Shown piece by piece: positions 46,701-55,754 of a stretch of DNA of 64,000 bases. Both the position numbers and the translations under genes were made by a program. Below the pieces are notes generated by a model. It did not search any database. It saw only the letters and a list, made by a program, of their open reading frames with translations, and had not been told where the DNA came from. Numbering within the stretch: position 1 is the stretch's first letter; every line of letters begins with the position of its first letter. Source of the stretch: Oceanithermus profundus DSM 14977. Its GTDB lineage: Bacteria; Deinococcota; Deinococci; Deinococcales; Marinithermaceae. The stretch is from contig NC_014753.1 of the NCBI RefSeq assembly GCF_000183745.1, forward strand, positions 62,001 to 126,000. Direction: 5' to 3'.

Positions 46701-47902
46701 GGCTGGTTAGGGACGACGTACGGCATGGTGGTTATCTTCCACCTGCGTACGATGGTGAGGTTTTCCCGCTCCGGGCTCAGGCGGGTCAGGTCGAACTCGA
46801 GCCGCAGCTCCCCCTGGCCGTCGAGGGGGGACACCTCGACCGAGCCAACCTCTTCGTAGCCAGGAGGAACCCAGCCTGCGTAGCCGCTGCTCGTGCGTTG
46901 CTTGAGCTTGCCCGTTTCCACGGCCTCCCCGTTGAAGAGGATCCGAATGTTATTAGGGTCGGTGATCAAGGGGTAGTCCCCATCGTTGTACAGCGTGTAG
47001 GTGATTCGCCAGGCGTGCTTGCCAGGCACGAGCGAAGTGATGACGCGAACGCCCTGGGGGATAGGGTCTTCGACCGGGTCGTATCCGACCCCCGCAGAGG
47101 GCTCCTCCGCTTCAGCCTTCCCTTCCGGCTCGTCTTGCACTTCAGCGATACCCTGCTGCGGGCTCGCCTCCTCCTTCTCCACACCGCTTGCTTCCGAGCC
47201 AGAAGCAGGCTCTCCAGCTTTGCGGACTTCCTCTTGGAGGGAGGGGCTTTCCTCTCCTTCGCCCGCCCCGCGCTGGTGGCTAGGCTCCGTTACGCTTTCC
47301 GGAAGGTAGCGCCCCTCGCTGACCTCTTGGGCCCGAAGAACACGATCGAGCTTGGCGATGATGCTTTCCAGCCGCTGAATCGTAGGATCCGGTTCGGGGG
47401 TTACGACCCGCTGCCGCACCTCTTCGGGGACGGGCAGCGGGGAATTGCTCTCGACCTTTTCGGGCGCTTCCTGGTCGTTCGCCGATGGCTTTGCGGTAGC
47501 AGCTTCGACGGCTTGGGGTGCTTCGGCTTTTGCGGGCGGGGCGCCCTGGTTCGACGGCGATGCGGCGGGTCCCCCGGGGAAGATCACCCGGATTTCCGCC
47601 GAGGGAGCGTCCAGCCTCGCCTTGAGGACGTACGAAAGCGTTCGGTCCCCCACGGTGAGGGTGGCGCGGGCCTGGCTTCCCGGATCGAGGGCCGTGAAGC
47701 AGGCCATGTTGTCCTGGACCGCGAGGGCAAAACCCGGAGTTTCGACCTCGCCGCCCAGGACCGGCTGCGGGAACACCAGGCAGAACGGCTCGCCGCCGAC
47801 GTACAGGGTTCGCTCCCGGTCCCCGATGAAGATGCCGGTCATCTGCGCGGCAAATGCCGCGGCCGCGGCTACGAGGGCCAGGGCGGAGAGGGTTCGCTTC
47901 AT
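46697..47902 (-). CDS. Secreted protein between pilQ and pilC
   Basis: 401 aa. Signal peptide MKRTLSALALVAAAAAFAAQ, an N-terminal beta domain (about 20-115, IFIGDRERTLYVGGEPFCLVFPQP), a disordered Ala/Pro/Glu linker (about 120-275), and a C-terminal beta domain (ITSLVPGKHAWRITYTLYNDGDYPLITDPNNIRILFNG). Two Cys in the N-domain. Overlaps pilQ and pilC by 4 nt each, so it belongs to the pilus complex. No known family; might be a pilotin-like or peptidoglycan-linked factor. Confidence 0.8.
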   Translation of the reverse strand: MKRTLSALALVAAAAAFAAQMTGIFIGDRERTLYVGGEPFCLVFPQPVLGGEVETPGFALAVQDNMACFTALDPGSQARATLTVGDRTLSYVLKARLDAPSAEIRVIFPGGPAASPSNQGAPPAKAEAPQAVEAATAKPSANDQEAPEKVESNSPLPVPEEVRQRVVTPEPDPTIQRLESIIAKLDRVLRAQEVSEGRYLPESVTEPSHQRGAGEGEESPSLQEEVRKAGEPASGSEASGVEKEEASPQQGIAEVQDEPEGKAEAEEPSAGVGYDPVEDPIPQGVRVITSLVPGKHAWRITYTLYNDGDYPLITDPNNIRILFNGEAVETGKLKQRTSSGYAGWVPPGYEEVGSVEVSPLDGQGELRLEFDLTRLSPERENLTIVRRWKITTMPYVVPNQP

Positions 47903-50313
47903 TCGTCACCCCCAATAGGAGCTACCCGGGTGGCCCGGTCCGACCAAGGCTCGGTAGGAAGGGCGCCCTCGGGCATGCCCGCACCTTCGCCCACCTCGGA
48001 GGAGCGGTCGTACTCCCCTGAGGGAAGCGCGCTTTCCGGCAGCTCCACCCCGCCCGCGCCGTCACTCTCGGCTTTGAGGATGTGCGACTGCACGATGATG
48101 AGCAGGATACGTTCGCTTTGTACCCGCTCCGTGGTGCGGAAGAGCGCGCCAATTACTGGGATGTCCTTGAGGATGGGGACCCCAGACACGTCGTTGCGGT
48201 CCTCGTTGGAGATGACGCCACCCAGGATCACGGCCTGGCCATCCTTGATGCGGATGCGACTTTCGGCGTAGCTCTGCGGTATGAGCACCGAGCCCGGGGT
48301 TGGGCCGCTCTGAGGCAGGCTGCCCACCGTGGTTGCAATGTCGAGCGTGATCGTGCCGTCGGGGGAGGTGTAGGGGGTGAGCTCGAGGTTGAGGCCGTAG
48401 TTGAACTCCTCGTATCCAGTCCCCCCGGTGCCTTCCTGCCCGTCGACGTTACCGGTGTCGCCCTGCTTGGGGAGTAGCAGCTTGCCGCCGCTAAGCAAGG
48501 TGGTCGGCTCGGCGTTGAGGGTAAGCGTGTTCGCGTCCAGCAAGCGCCGGGAGCGGCCGGTCTTCTCGAGAAGGCGGATCGACTGGGCAAGCGCGGAAAG
48601 CGCAGAGGCGCCCGAATCGTAACCGCCGGTGAGGACCCCTTCCGTAACCGAGATGGCGAACTTGCCCGTGGCGTACTGCCAGTTGATACCCAGCTCGTTG
48701 GCGGCGCTGCGGTCGACTTCTTGAATCCAGACGCGTGAAACCACCTGGTCGGCGGGGCGGTCCAGCTTCTTGGCGAACTCCAGAGCCGAGGACACGGTCT
48801 TGCGCGGACCGTATACGAGCAGCGTGTTGGTCTGCGGGTCTGCCGTGATCTTGAGGGAGGGGACGGACTGCGGCGGCGTGGGGCCCCCTTCAGCCGCCTG
48901 CCCCTGCTGCACCTCCTGTGCGGGCATGGCGGTCTGCGCCCCAAGGATCTGCGTCAGCAGGCGGGCCAGCGCGTCCGCGTTGTGGTAGGCCACCGAGTAC
49001 GTAGCGTGAACGGGCTCAAGCGAGCGACGGAGCTCCTCCGCGCGGTTCTTTTCGGCTTCGGCCTTGGGGTCGAGGCGGTCGATTTCGTCTAGTATGCGGG
49101 CCACTTTGCGTTGGGCATCAGGCGCACCAACGACCATCAGGAGACCCGCGTCGTCCATGGGCACGAGTTCCACTCCGGAGAGCACCTTACCGATGTAGTT
49201 GGCCACGTAAGAGGGGGCGCGCTTCGTTTCGTAGTAGAGCAGGGTGCTGCCCGGTTCGGGGTCGACCGACTGACTTTCTTCCGCCACGGCCTGGTGGAAC
49301 TCGGCGACCGCTTGCTCGACCTCTTCGTGAGCTTCAGGTGCGGCGTAGACGTAGAGGTAGCCGCTCTTTTCGTCGTAGTTGACGATCCCGCGCTTTCCGA
49401 CGATCTTTTCGATGATGGCGGCGCCGGCCTTCATGCCTGTCCCAAGGTCGTAGACCTTGGTCGTGCGCATCGCCGTGCGCTCGATCTCAACCCGGGTGCG
49501 CAGCAGCCCAAGGCGATCGAGCAACCCCTTGGCTTCGACGAGCTCTTCGATGCTCCCCTTGGCGACGAGGGCCTGTGCTGCGGGCACGTAGGTGAAGGAA
49601 GCCTCCGGGGCTACCCGCTCGAGGGCCTGCAAGGTGGGTTTGACGTCCGCTTCCCCATCTCCGTCGAGGTAGAAGACGGCGAGGCTCCATTCACGTTTGC
49701 GGGCCTCCTCGTCCTGGAGAAGGGTGGCGAGGTCGCCCTCGAGGAGAACGCCAGCCTCCTTGAGAAGTTTCTTGACTTCTGCGATCCGCTCGGGCAGCCC
49801 CTTCACGACCAGCGCAGGGGGGTCGTCCAGCTTGGTAATCGTCACTTCGGGGAAGAGCCCCGTCAGCGCTTCGTAAAGCCCCGCGGCCTTGCGAACCGGA
49901 AGGACTTCGATCACCGCATTGGGGATTTCGACCTTGTCCTGGGGTGTAAGACCGCCCTGGGCCACGATGCGGCTCACAACGGGATGGGGAGCGACGACGA
50001 TGATGCGGCCGTCCACGAAGGCGTTGTCGATGTTGTCGCCGTACGTCTTCATGAGCAGGTCCCACACCTCGTTGAAAGGCAGATCGCGGACGTTGAGTTT
50101 GAGCGTTCGGTCAGGCACGTCGCGGGAAAGGTAGATGAAGCCTGCACTTTCGGCGGCGGCCCGCAAGGCGGAGTCGAGCTCGACGCCCTTGGGGCCGCTC
50201 ACGATGGTGACGGGGGTGGTGACCTTGGGGATGTCGCGGGTCGCCGCGGCCTGGGCGAACCCAAGCCCGACGACGGCGAGCGCGATCAGAAGGGGGGCGA
50301 ACAGTCGTTTCAC
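47899..50313 (-). CDS. pilQ: Secretin PilQ
   Basis: Outer-membrane gate for the pilus, 804 aa from a GTG at 50313 (VKRLFAPLLIALAVVGLGFAQA signal). AMIN-less N-terminus with a STN-like region (LNVRDLPFNEVWDLLMKTYG, about 75-100) and several secretin N domains (for example YLYVYAAPEAHEEVEQAVAEFHQ, DAGLLMVVGAPDAQRKVARILDEID, SVAYHNADALARLL). The C-terminal secretin core has the signature GVPILKDIPVIGALFRT. GTGA overlap with pilP. Confidence 0.95.
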   Translation of the reverse strand: MKRLFAPLLIALAVVGLGFAQAAATRDIPKVTTPVTIVSGPKGVELDSALRAAAESAGFIYLSRDVPDRTLKLNVRDLPFNEVWDLLMKTYGDNIDNAFVDGRIIVVAPHPVVSRIVAQGGLTPQDKVEIPNAVIEVLPVRKAAGLYEALTGLFPEVTITKLDDPPALVVKGLPERIAEVKKLLKEAGVLLEGDLATLLQDEEARKREWSLAVFYLDGDGEADVKPTLQALERVAPEASFTYVPAAQALVAKGSIEELVEAKGLLDRLGLLRTRVEIERTAMRTTKVYDLGTGMKAGAAIIEKIVGKRGIVNYDEKSGYLYVYAAPEAHEEVEQAVAEFHQAVAEESQSVDPEPGSTLLYYETKRAPSYVANYIGKVLSGVELVPMDDAGLLMVVGAPDAQRKVARILDEIDRLDPKAEAEKNRAEELRRSLEPVHATYSVAYHNADALARLLTQILGAQTAMPAQEVQQGQAAEGGPTPPQSVPSLKITADPQTNTLLVYGPRKTVSSALEFAKKLDRPADQVVSRVWIQEVDRSAANELGINWQYATGKFAISVTEGVLTGGYDSGASALSALAQSIRLLEKTGRSRRLLDANTLTLNAEPTTLLSGGKLLLPKQGDTGNVDGQEGTGGTGYEEFNYGLNLELTPYTSPDGTITLDIATTVGSLPQSGPTPGSVLIPQSYAESRIRIKDGQAVILGGVISNEDRNDVSGVPILKDIPVIGALFRTTERVQSERILLIIVQSHILKAESDGAGGVELPESALPSGEYDRSSEVGEGAGMPEGALPTEPWSDRATRVAPIGGDE

Positions 50314-50984
50314 TTCTTTACCTCCACGGTGTGGCCTTTGGCCGCTAGGAACAGGGACTTGGGCGTGATGTGGGTGATGCGAACTTCGGGGGTTCCGGGA
50401 AACGGCCCCGCGAAGGCGACGATTTCTCCATCCCGGGTGGCCACGATGGCGCCGGGCTGTTTGCCAGCGACGAAGGCGACGTAGCGAACCTTCTCTTCTT
50501 CGACCCACCTCGCGATCCAGGGTTCTTCAGGCGGAGCGTCGAACTTCGGCAGCGGAACGGTGGGCTGGCTAGGGCGCGGTTCGCTCCGCTTGGCGGGTGC
50601 GCGGGCAAGCTGCATGTAGTACGCCATGGGGTCGTTGGCGATCCTGGCTCGCGTGATGGGAATCGAAAAGGTGTTCTTGGGGGTTGCGGGCTCCAGCGGA
50701 ACCTCTTCGGGAACCGCGGCGCTTTCGGCGGGGTTTTCCGGCTCTTCTTCTGCCGAAACGGCCACCCGCACGCTCGGTTCGTCCTGAGTGATCACGGGCG
50801 GAGGGGCAGGGATCGTCGTCGCCGCGGCCGGCGTTTCCTGCGGGAGCAGGAAGTACCCGGCAGCCCCAAGCGCGACCAGGGCGGCGAGGATCACCAGCGT
50901 GATGGGCGACAAGCGGCGCGGCGAGGCGTCCTGCGGCACCTTCGCCCGCTTTTTTCTACTGCGCGATGGAAGCCTGCGGGCCAT
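50310..50984 (-). CDS. PilP/PilW-position pilus assembly protein
   Basis: 224 aa. Cytoplasmic basic N-terminus (MARRLPSRSRKKRAK), a membrane helix (about 28-48, ITLVILAALVALGAAGYFLL), a Pro/Glu linker, and a C-terminal beta domain (KVRYVAFVAGKQPGAIVATRDGEIVAFAGPFPGTPEVRITHITPKSLFLAAKGHTVEV) like the HR domain of PilP. Thermus has pilW in this place. Overlaps pilO by 29 nt. Confidence 0.8.
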   Translation of the reverse strand: MARRLPSRSRKKRAKVPQDASPRRLSPITLVILAALVALGAAGYFLLPQETPAAATTIPAPPPVITQDEPSVRVAVSAEEEPENPAESAAVPEEVPLEPATPKNTFSIPITRARIANDPMAYYMQLARAPAKRSEPRPSQPTVPLPKFDAPPEEPWIARWVEEEKVRYVAFVAGKQPGAIVATRDGEIVAFAGPFPGTPEVRITHITPKSLFLAAKGHTVEVKK

Positions 50985-51531
50985 CCTGCACCTCCTTGCT
51001 GGGGGAAACGGGTACGAGGACGCGAACCTGGGTTCGGACCCCCTTGCTGTTTGCCGTAAAGGTGGCGCCGGGGACGATCAGGTAAACGGGTGCGCGCTCG
51101 AGGCTTGCCAAGAAGTCGTAGACGGCGCTCGGCTTCCCCTCGAGGGCGACATCGAACTGCATGAAGCCCAAAGCGTTGGTCGCCTCGGTTTCTTGGGGTA
51201 TCGGCTGAATCTGCTCGAAGGTCAAACCTAAGCGATCGGCGAGCGACTTCAAGCCCGCCATCGCCTCCCCGTAGGTAAGCGTGGAGGGAACGAGCTTGTC
51301 GGTAATGGCCTCGATCCGGCGGGTTACGCGCTCGATCTCGTCTTCAAGGCGCGGGATCTGCGCGGCAAGCTCGCGGGTGGTGATCAGGGTTTGCTGGCGG
51401 CTCTCGAGGCGGCCCTGCAACTCCGTGAGCTCGCGTGCGCCTGGATCGTAGTAGAGTGCCCAGAAAGCCCCAAGCAGGGTGAGGGCTAGAACGACGCCCA
51501 GGGTGATGTAACTGCTTTTCGACTTCTTCAC
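50956..51531 (-). CDS. pilO: PilO
   Basis: 191 aa. Membrane helix about 8-27 (YITLGVVLALTLLGAFWALYY), coiled coil (about 30-90), and a ferredoxin-like C-domain: EQIQPIPQETEATNALGFMQFDVALEGKPSAVYDFLASLERAPVYLIVPGATF. It pairs with PilN. Overlaps the PilM-PilN gene by 4 nt. Confidence 0.88.
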   Translation of the reverse strand: MKKSKSSYITLGVVLALTLLGAFWALYYDPGARELTELQGRLESRQQTLITTRELAAQIPRLEDEIERVTRRIEAITDKLVPSTLTYGEAMAGLKSLADRLGLTFEQIQPIPQETEATNALGFMQFDVALEGKPSAVYDFLASLERAPVYLIVPGATFTANSKGVRTQVRVLVPVSPSKEVQDGPQASIAQ

Positions 51532-52916
51532 CGCGCCACCTCCAGCGAAACCGTGGTGCCGTAAAGCGTTCGGGAGGCCACCTTTTGCTTGAGCACGGGC
51601 GCCGGGGTGACCTTGGGGTAGCGAAGCTCGAGCGCTTTCAGGGCCGCGAAGACCGCCTCTGCTTTCGGGCTCGTTATGACGACGGTGGCGGTGGGGGCTC
51701 CCCTGGCGGGGGTGCTAAGGGCCACCTGCGACACCGCAACCCCGTGTTCGCCGAGGAGGCCGAAGAGCTCGTCGAGGCGCTGCGACCAACGCCCCTTTCC
51801 GAAGAGGGCGTCTTCTAGGGTGCTCGCAAGCATGAGCTTGTGGTCGAGCTCGTTCTTGAGTTGCGCGGCCCGATCGGCGTCGGGTTTGATCTCCGTGATC
51901 TGGGCTTCGACGTCGTGGATGGCGCGGGTTAACTCGGCCTTTTTAGACTCCAAGTTCACGGCGCCCAAGGCCATAACGAGTAGTGCAGCCACGACCGGGG
52001 CTGCCGCGATAGGGGGAATGCGGCGGCCCTCGAGCTCCTCTTCGAGCCCGGGTGTCCACAGATTGCCCTTCAGTCCGGCATAGACGACGTCGAGTGCCGT
52101 GCCCGCGGCGAGCACAAAGTCCCCTAAGGCAACTTGCTCGTCGTCTTCAGGATAGAGAACGCTGAAGCCGGACTCGCCAAGCGGGGTTGCGATGGCGCCG
52201 TACAGAGTCTTGTCGTCCAGGGAGATGACGATCGCGGGGCTTTGCCCTTGTTCGCCACCACTTTGTGCGAGTTCGTAGTAAACGTTTTCGATGCCGCCGA
52301 TGACCTCGTCCAGGGCATCCGGAAGCTCGCTGTGGGTGATGAGCTCGACGTCCTCCTGCCGTCGCCCCAGATAGGTCAAACGACCTTGGTGCACCCCCAC
52401 GAAGATGGCTGGATATTTGTCAAGTTCGGGTTCCCGAACGATCCAGGGCCGTGGAAGCGCCTGATACCAGGGCTCCACACGGCGAATCCGAACCCGATGT
52501 TTGCGCGCGGCCCGGTAAAGCTCACGTAGGTGCTCCTTGCGGGAAAAGGCGACGTAGAGATCCCCCTTATGGATCCCGCCCTGCTCCACGAAGGTGAGCA
52601 CGTAGTCGTCGAGCGGCTTGTTCAGCAACCGCTGCAAGCGCAGCCTTAGTGCGCTTGGGGACCGGCCTCGCTCACCCGGTACGTCTTGCAGCGTCTGGGT
52701 GTCCACGAAAGGAGGAAGCAGGGCCACGCTTGCGTGGGTGCGGGGTGGCGGCTTGATCTCCTGAAGCACCTGGGCAAGGGCCTCCCAGGCGGCTTCGGGC
52801 GGGCCCTCGACCGCGCGCTGGGCCATGCGGACGGGGCTTCCGGATTCCAGAAGCACCGCTCGCACCGAGCGCGGGCCGAGTTCGATGCCCAAGTGGATGG
52901 CGTCGTTCTTCTTCAT
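51528..52916 (-). CDS. PilM-PilN fusion protein
   Basis: 462 aa. Residues 1-285 form an actin-like ATPase fold (HLGIELGPRSVRAVLLESG start, GFSVLY..., QVALGDFVLAAGTALDVVYAG end) as in PilM. A membrane helix follows (about 303-320, IPPIAAAPVVAALLVMALG), then a PilN-like coiled coil and ferredoxin-like C-domain (RWSQRLDELFGLLGEHGVAVSQVALSTPARGAPTATVVITSPKAEAVFAALKAL). In other Thermales these are separate genes; the fused form equals the layout of GspL. Near-leaderless, 8 nt after the -10. Confidence 0.85.
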   Translation of the reverse strand: MKKNDAIHLGIELGPRSVRAVLLESGSPVRMAQRAVEGPPEAAWEALAQVLQEIKPPPRTHASVALLPPFVDTQTLQDVPGERGRSPSALRLRLQRLLNKPLDDYVLTFVEQGGIHKGDLYVAFSRKEHLRELYRAARKHRVRIRRVEPWYQALPRPWIVREPELDKYPAIFVGVHQGRLTYLGRRQEDVELITHSELPDALDEVIGGIENVYYELAQSGGEQGQSPAIVISLDDKTLYGAIATPLGESGFSVLYPEDDEQVALGDFVLAAGTALDVVYAGLKGNLWTPGLEEELEGRRIPPIAAAPVVAALLVMALGAVNLESKKAELTRAIHDVEAQITEIKPDADRAAQLKNELDHKLMLASTLEDALFGKGRWSQRLDELFGLLGEHGVAVSQVALSTPARGAPTATVVITSPKAEAVFAALKALELRYPKVTPAPVLKQKVASRTLYGTTVSLEVAR

Positions 52917-52924
52917 ACGCCGCG

Positions 52925-52953
52925 AGTGTAGGACAGCGCGGCGAAGGAATGGG
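52925..52953 (-). promoter_or_regulatory. CCCATT-type promoter of the pilMN-O-P-Q-...-C unit
   Basis: CCCATT (52948-52953), 17 bp, TACACT (52925-52930), 8 nt to the ATG at 52916. Confidence 0.75.
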
Positions 52954-52968
52954 CGCGTTTTTTGTGCC

Positions 52969-54681
52969 TTATTCGAGTGACGCTGCGATCACTTCTTCTG
53001 GCGTGGTCAAGCCATTGAGGACCTTCAGGTAACCGTCCTTGCGCAGCGTCCGCATGCCGCGCGCGATTGCCCGATCGCTCAACAACGTGGTGTCCTCGCC
53101 CAGGGCGATGGCCTGGGCGATCTCCCGGTCGACCACGAAAAACTCGTGAATGGCGGTGCGGCCCTTGTACCCCGTGTTGCGACAGTGCGGGCAGCCCCGG
53201 CCCTTGGTGATCTTTGCTGGGTCGACCTTGGTGCCCAGTTCCTGCTCCATGACCCGCGCGTAGCGCTCCGCCTCGGGATGGGGCGCACGACAACGGGGGC
53301 AAACCTTTCGCACCAAGCGCTGCGCGAGTACGGCCCGCAGCGAAGAGCTGAGGTTGAAGCGCTCGACCCCCAGTTTTTCAAGGCGGCTGACCGCCTCTAC
53401 GGCGTCGTTGGTGTGCAGGGTACCGAAGACGAGGTGGCCGGTAAGCGCGGCCTCGATGGCGATGCTGGCCGTTTCGGGGTCGCGGATCTCGCCCACGTAG
53501 ATCACGTCGGGGTCCTGGCGGAGGAAGCTCCGCAGCGCGACCGCAAAGGTATATCCCGCAGCTTCGTTGACCTGCGTTTGCACGACCCCGGGGATTTGGT
53601 ACTCCACGGGGTCTTCCACCGAGATCGTCTTCCTCTCGTCGGTGGCGATTTCGTTGACGATGGCCGCCAACGTAGTCGACTTTCCCGAACCTGTGGGGCC
53701 GGTTACGAGGATCAGGCCGTTCGCCGCGCTGGCCGCTTTCTCGAACTGCTCGAGGACGTCAGGTAGAAAGCCGAGGTCCTCGAGCTTGGGAATCTCGTCC
53801 TCGCGCGGCAGCAGGCGCATGACCACCTGCTGCGACTCCCCGGCCTTATGACCCACCTTGACGGGGCCGGTGTTGACGCGCAAGTTGACTTCGTGCTCCC
53901 CGTCGCGGAACGTGATCCTCCCGTCTTGGGGGATGCGGCGCTCTGCGATGTCCATGTCCGCCATGATCATGATCCGAGTAATGACCTCCGGAGCCAGGTT
54001 CGGCGGAACGTTTTCGTCGATAACCGCGAGCCTGCCATCGATCCGCATGCGGACCCGGAGAGTATCACCCGTGGGTTCGATGTGGATGTCCGAGGCCCCG
54101 TGGAGGATCGCATTACGAATCAGGCCGTTGACGTATGCGGCGATGGGCCCCTCGTCCGTCTGGGGCTTGGGCGTCCCGGCGGGAGTTTCTTTCTGTTGCT
54201 TGCGGGTTTCCGAATACTGGCGCAACTGCTCGGTCGTTACGTTGCGCATGCGGTGCTGCTCGATTAGGCGCTTCAAGGCCGATGGCGTCGTCACGGCAGG
54301 CTTGAGGCGCCGATTTTCCCGCGACAATACCTGGCGAACCTCGTTGAGCGATTGCAAGTCGCCGGGCGTGGCGGTGAGAACCCATAGCTCGTTGCCTTCG
54401 AGCCTGAACGGAAAGACATTGAAGGACGAGATCAGGGTGTTGGGAAGCAAGCCGATGACGCGTTGATCGGGAGGCGTTTCGTCGGGGTTGACGAAGGGCA
54501 TCCCGTACATTTGCGCGAGTGCGCGGTAGCGAAGCTCCTCCGGCACGTCCCCGGACTGGAGGATCTCCTCCGGGGACTTTCCGGTCAAGGATTCTGCTAC
54601 CTCATCGGGAAGGCCGAGCTCGCGAAGGATACCGATTAGCTTCGTAGCCCGGGACGAGGGATTGCGCCGAAAGGTCTGCAC
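52969..54681 (-). CDS. pilB: PilB/GspE-type pilus extension ATPase
   Basis: 570 aa from a GTG (VQTFRRNPSSR). N-terminal MshEN-like domain (about 15-140). ATPase domain: Asp box (GRITFRDGEHEVNLRVNTGPV), Walker A GPTGSGKST near 328, Walker B-region VGEIRDPETASIAIEAALTGHLVFGTLHTNDA, and a zinc tetracysteine CPRCRAP ... CPHC near 465-510. It carries one N1 module, unlike Thermus PilF with three. GTG 6 nt after the -10, so leaderless. Single-gene unit. Confidence 0.93.
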   Translation of the reverse strand: MQTFRRNPSSRATKLIGILRELGLPDEVAESLTGKSPEEILQSGDVPEELRYRALAQMYGMPFVNPDETPPDQRVIGLLPNTLISSFNVFPFRLEGNELWVLTATPGDLQSLNEVRQVLSRENRRLKPAVTTPSALKRLIEQHRMRNVTTEQLRQYSETRKQQKETPAGTPKPQTDEGPIAAYVNGLIRNAILHGASDIHIEPTGDTLRVRMRIDGRLAVIDENVPPNLAPEVITRIMIMADMDIAERRIPQDGRITFRDGEHEVNLRVNTGPVKVGHKAGESQQVVMRLLPREDEIPKLEDLGFLPDVLEQFEKAASAANGLILVTGPTGSGKSTTLAAIVNEIATDERKTISVEDPVEYQIPGVVQTQVNEAAGYTFAVALRSFLRQDPDVIYVGEIRDPETASIAIEAALTGHLVFGTLHTNDAVEAVSRLEKLGVERFNLSSSLRAVLAQRLVRKVCPRCRAPHPEAERYARVMEQELGTKVDPAKITKGRGCPHCRNTGYKGRTAIHEFFVVDREIAQAIALGEDTTLLSDRAIARGMRTLRKDGYLKVLNGLTTPEEVIAASLE

Positions 54682-54687
54682 GCGGCC

Positions 54688-54716
54688 ATTCTAGTTAGCC
54701 GGCCGGCGGCATTGGG
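54688..54716 (-). promoter_or_regulatory. CCCAAT-type leaderless promoter of pilB
   Basis: CCCAAT (54711-54716), 17 bp, TAGAAT (54688-54693), 6 nt to the GTG. Confidence 0.7.
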
Positions 54717-54717
54717 A

Positions 54718-54750
54718 GGAAAAAGTGTGCGGGCCCCCGAAGGGGCCCGC
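54718..54750 (-). terminator. Intrinsic terminator of the 54753-55646 gene
   Basis: 9-bp stem GCGGGCCCC (54729-54737 with 54742-54750), then ACACTTTTT on the minus strand. The U-run leads directly into the pilB CCCAAT box. Confidence 0.85.
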
Positions 54751-54752
54751 CG

Positions 54753-55646
54753 CTAACGAAGGACCACCTCTCCGGTTCGCGTTAGGTCGCGAACCTGGAG
54801 GCCGACCAGGCGGCCCTCGTCGATACGGTCAAGCCGCTCGCGCAGGTAGTTGGCCACCCACTTGAGCAGCTCGGCCTCGGCCTTAGGGTCCAGGCCGCCG
54901 CTAACGGCCGTTGCACCCTTGGCCACGTCCTCCTTGGAAGAGCCCATTTGCTCCCAGAGCTCCTCCGCGGAGGCGTCGTTGAGGCCCTCGATGCCTACGG
55001 CTTCTTCCTCCGCCTGTACGGCGAGGTCGAAGTCCTCGAGGACCTTACCATCGAGCAGCGCAAGTCGCTGTTCGACGTGCCGGAGGAGCGCCGCCACCTC
55101 GCGACGGGTGGTGGGCGCCGCGTAGATGCCCACGCTTTCGAGCTGCTCGCGGACGCCCTCCGAGATCATGCTCTGGGAAGACGAGACGTAGACCGACTCG
55201 CCGTCGTTGATCTCCCGGAGCTCCTCGACCACGAGGCCGTCGAGGGCCCGCACACCCGCCCGCGTGAGCGGGTCGGGCTCGTTCCACTTCGGCGCCTGGT
55301 CGATCCGGTCCGCAGGATCGACCCGCATCTCCCGGCCGCGCAGATCGCGCAGCCCGGCGGGGCGGCTCTTGGGGGCCACCCCCCCGTCTTTGTTGCGGCG
55401 CTGGACCTGAACGCCACGCACCGCGCGCAGAAGCGCCGCGAGCACGGTGGGGTCCAGCTTGGACGCCTCGGGGACGTAGCCCCGATCGGCCCAGGCGACG
55501 AGAGTCGCCCAGACCAGCCGGCCGTTGCGGGTACCTTCCCGCAACAGCCCACGCAGGCGCTCGAGCACCTGCTCGGGGGTCTTGAATCCCCCGGTTTGCC
55601 CCTCCCTGAGGAGGGCTTCCACTTCTCTGCTCTTCAACGCTTGCAT
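54753..55646 (-). CDS. Hypothetical protein, helical, 297 aa
   Basis: From MQALKSREVEALLREGQTGG (ATG 55646, GGGAGG 6 nt upstream; another ATG is 3 nt earlier). Predominantly helical and acidic; the central part has GESVYVSSSQSMISEGVREQLESVGIY and LLRHVEQRLALLDGKVLEDFDLAVQAEEEA. No catalytic motif. It lies between the PrimPol and pilB units and ends in a strong terminator. Function unknown. Confidence 0.78.
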   Translation of the reverse strand: MQALKSREVEALLREGQTGGFKTPEQVLERLRGLLREGTRNGRLVWATLVAWADRGYVPEASKLDPTVLAALLRAVRGVQVQRRNKDGGVAPKSRPAGLRDLRGREMRVDPADRIDQAPKWNEPDPLTRAGVRALDGLVVEELREINDGESVYVSSSQSMISEGVREQLESVGIYAAPTTRREVAALLRHVEQRLALLDGKVLEDFDLAVQAEEEAVGIEGLNDASAEELWEQMGSSKEDVAKGATAVSGGLDPKAEAELLKWVANYLRERLDRIDEGRLVGLQVRDLTRTGEVVLR

Positions 55647-55655
55647 CATCTTCCT

Positions 55656-55695
55656 CCCACCCCGACGGGTGAATTGTCGGCACAACCGGGGTGGG
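55656..55695 (-). promoter_or_regulatory. Two competing hairpins at the ribosome site of the 54753-55646 gene
   Basis: Outer stem CCCACCCCG (55656-55664 with 55687-55695) covers part of the GGGAGG site; an inner stem CCGAC/GTCGG (55662-55666 with 55676-55680) excludes it. A translational control is possible. Confidence 0.45.
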
Positions 55696-55754
55696 CTTCC
55701 TGCCCCCTCCGGCGCGCCGGCGCCGTCGGGGGCACTTTTACGCTAGCAGGTCGG

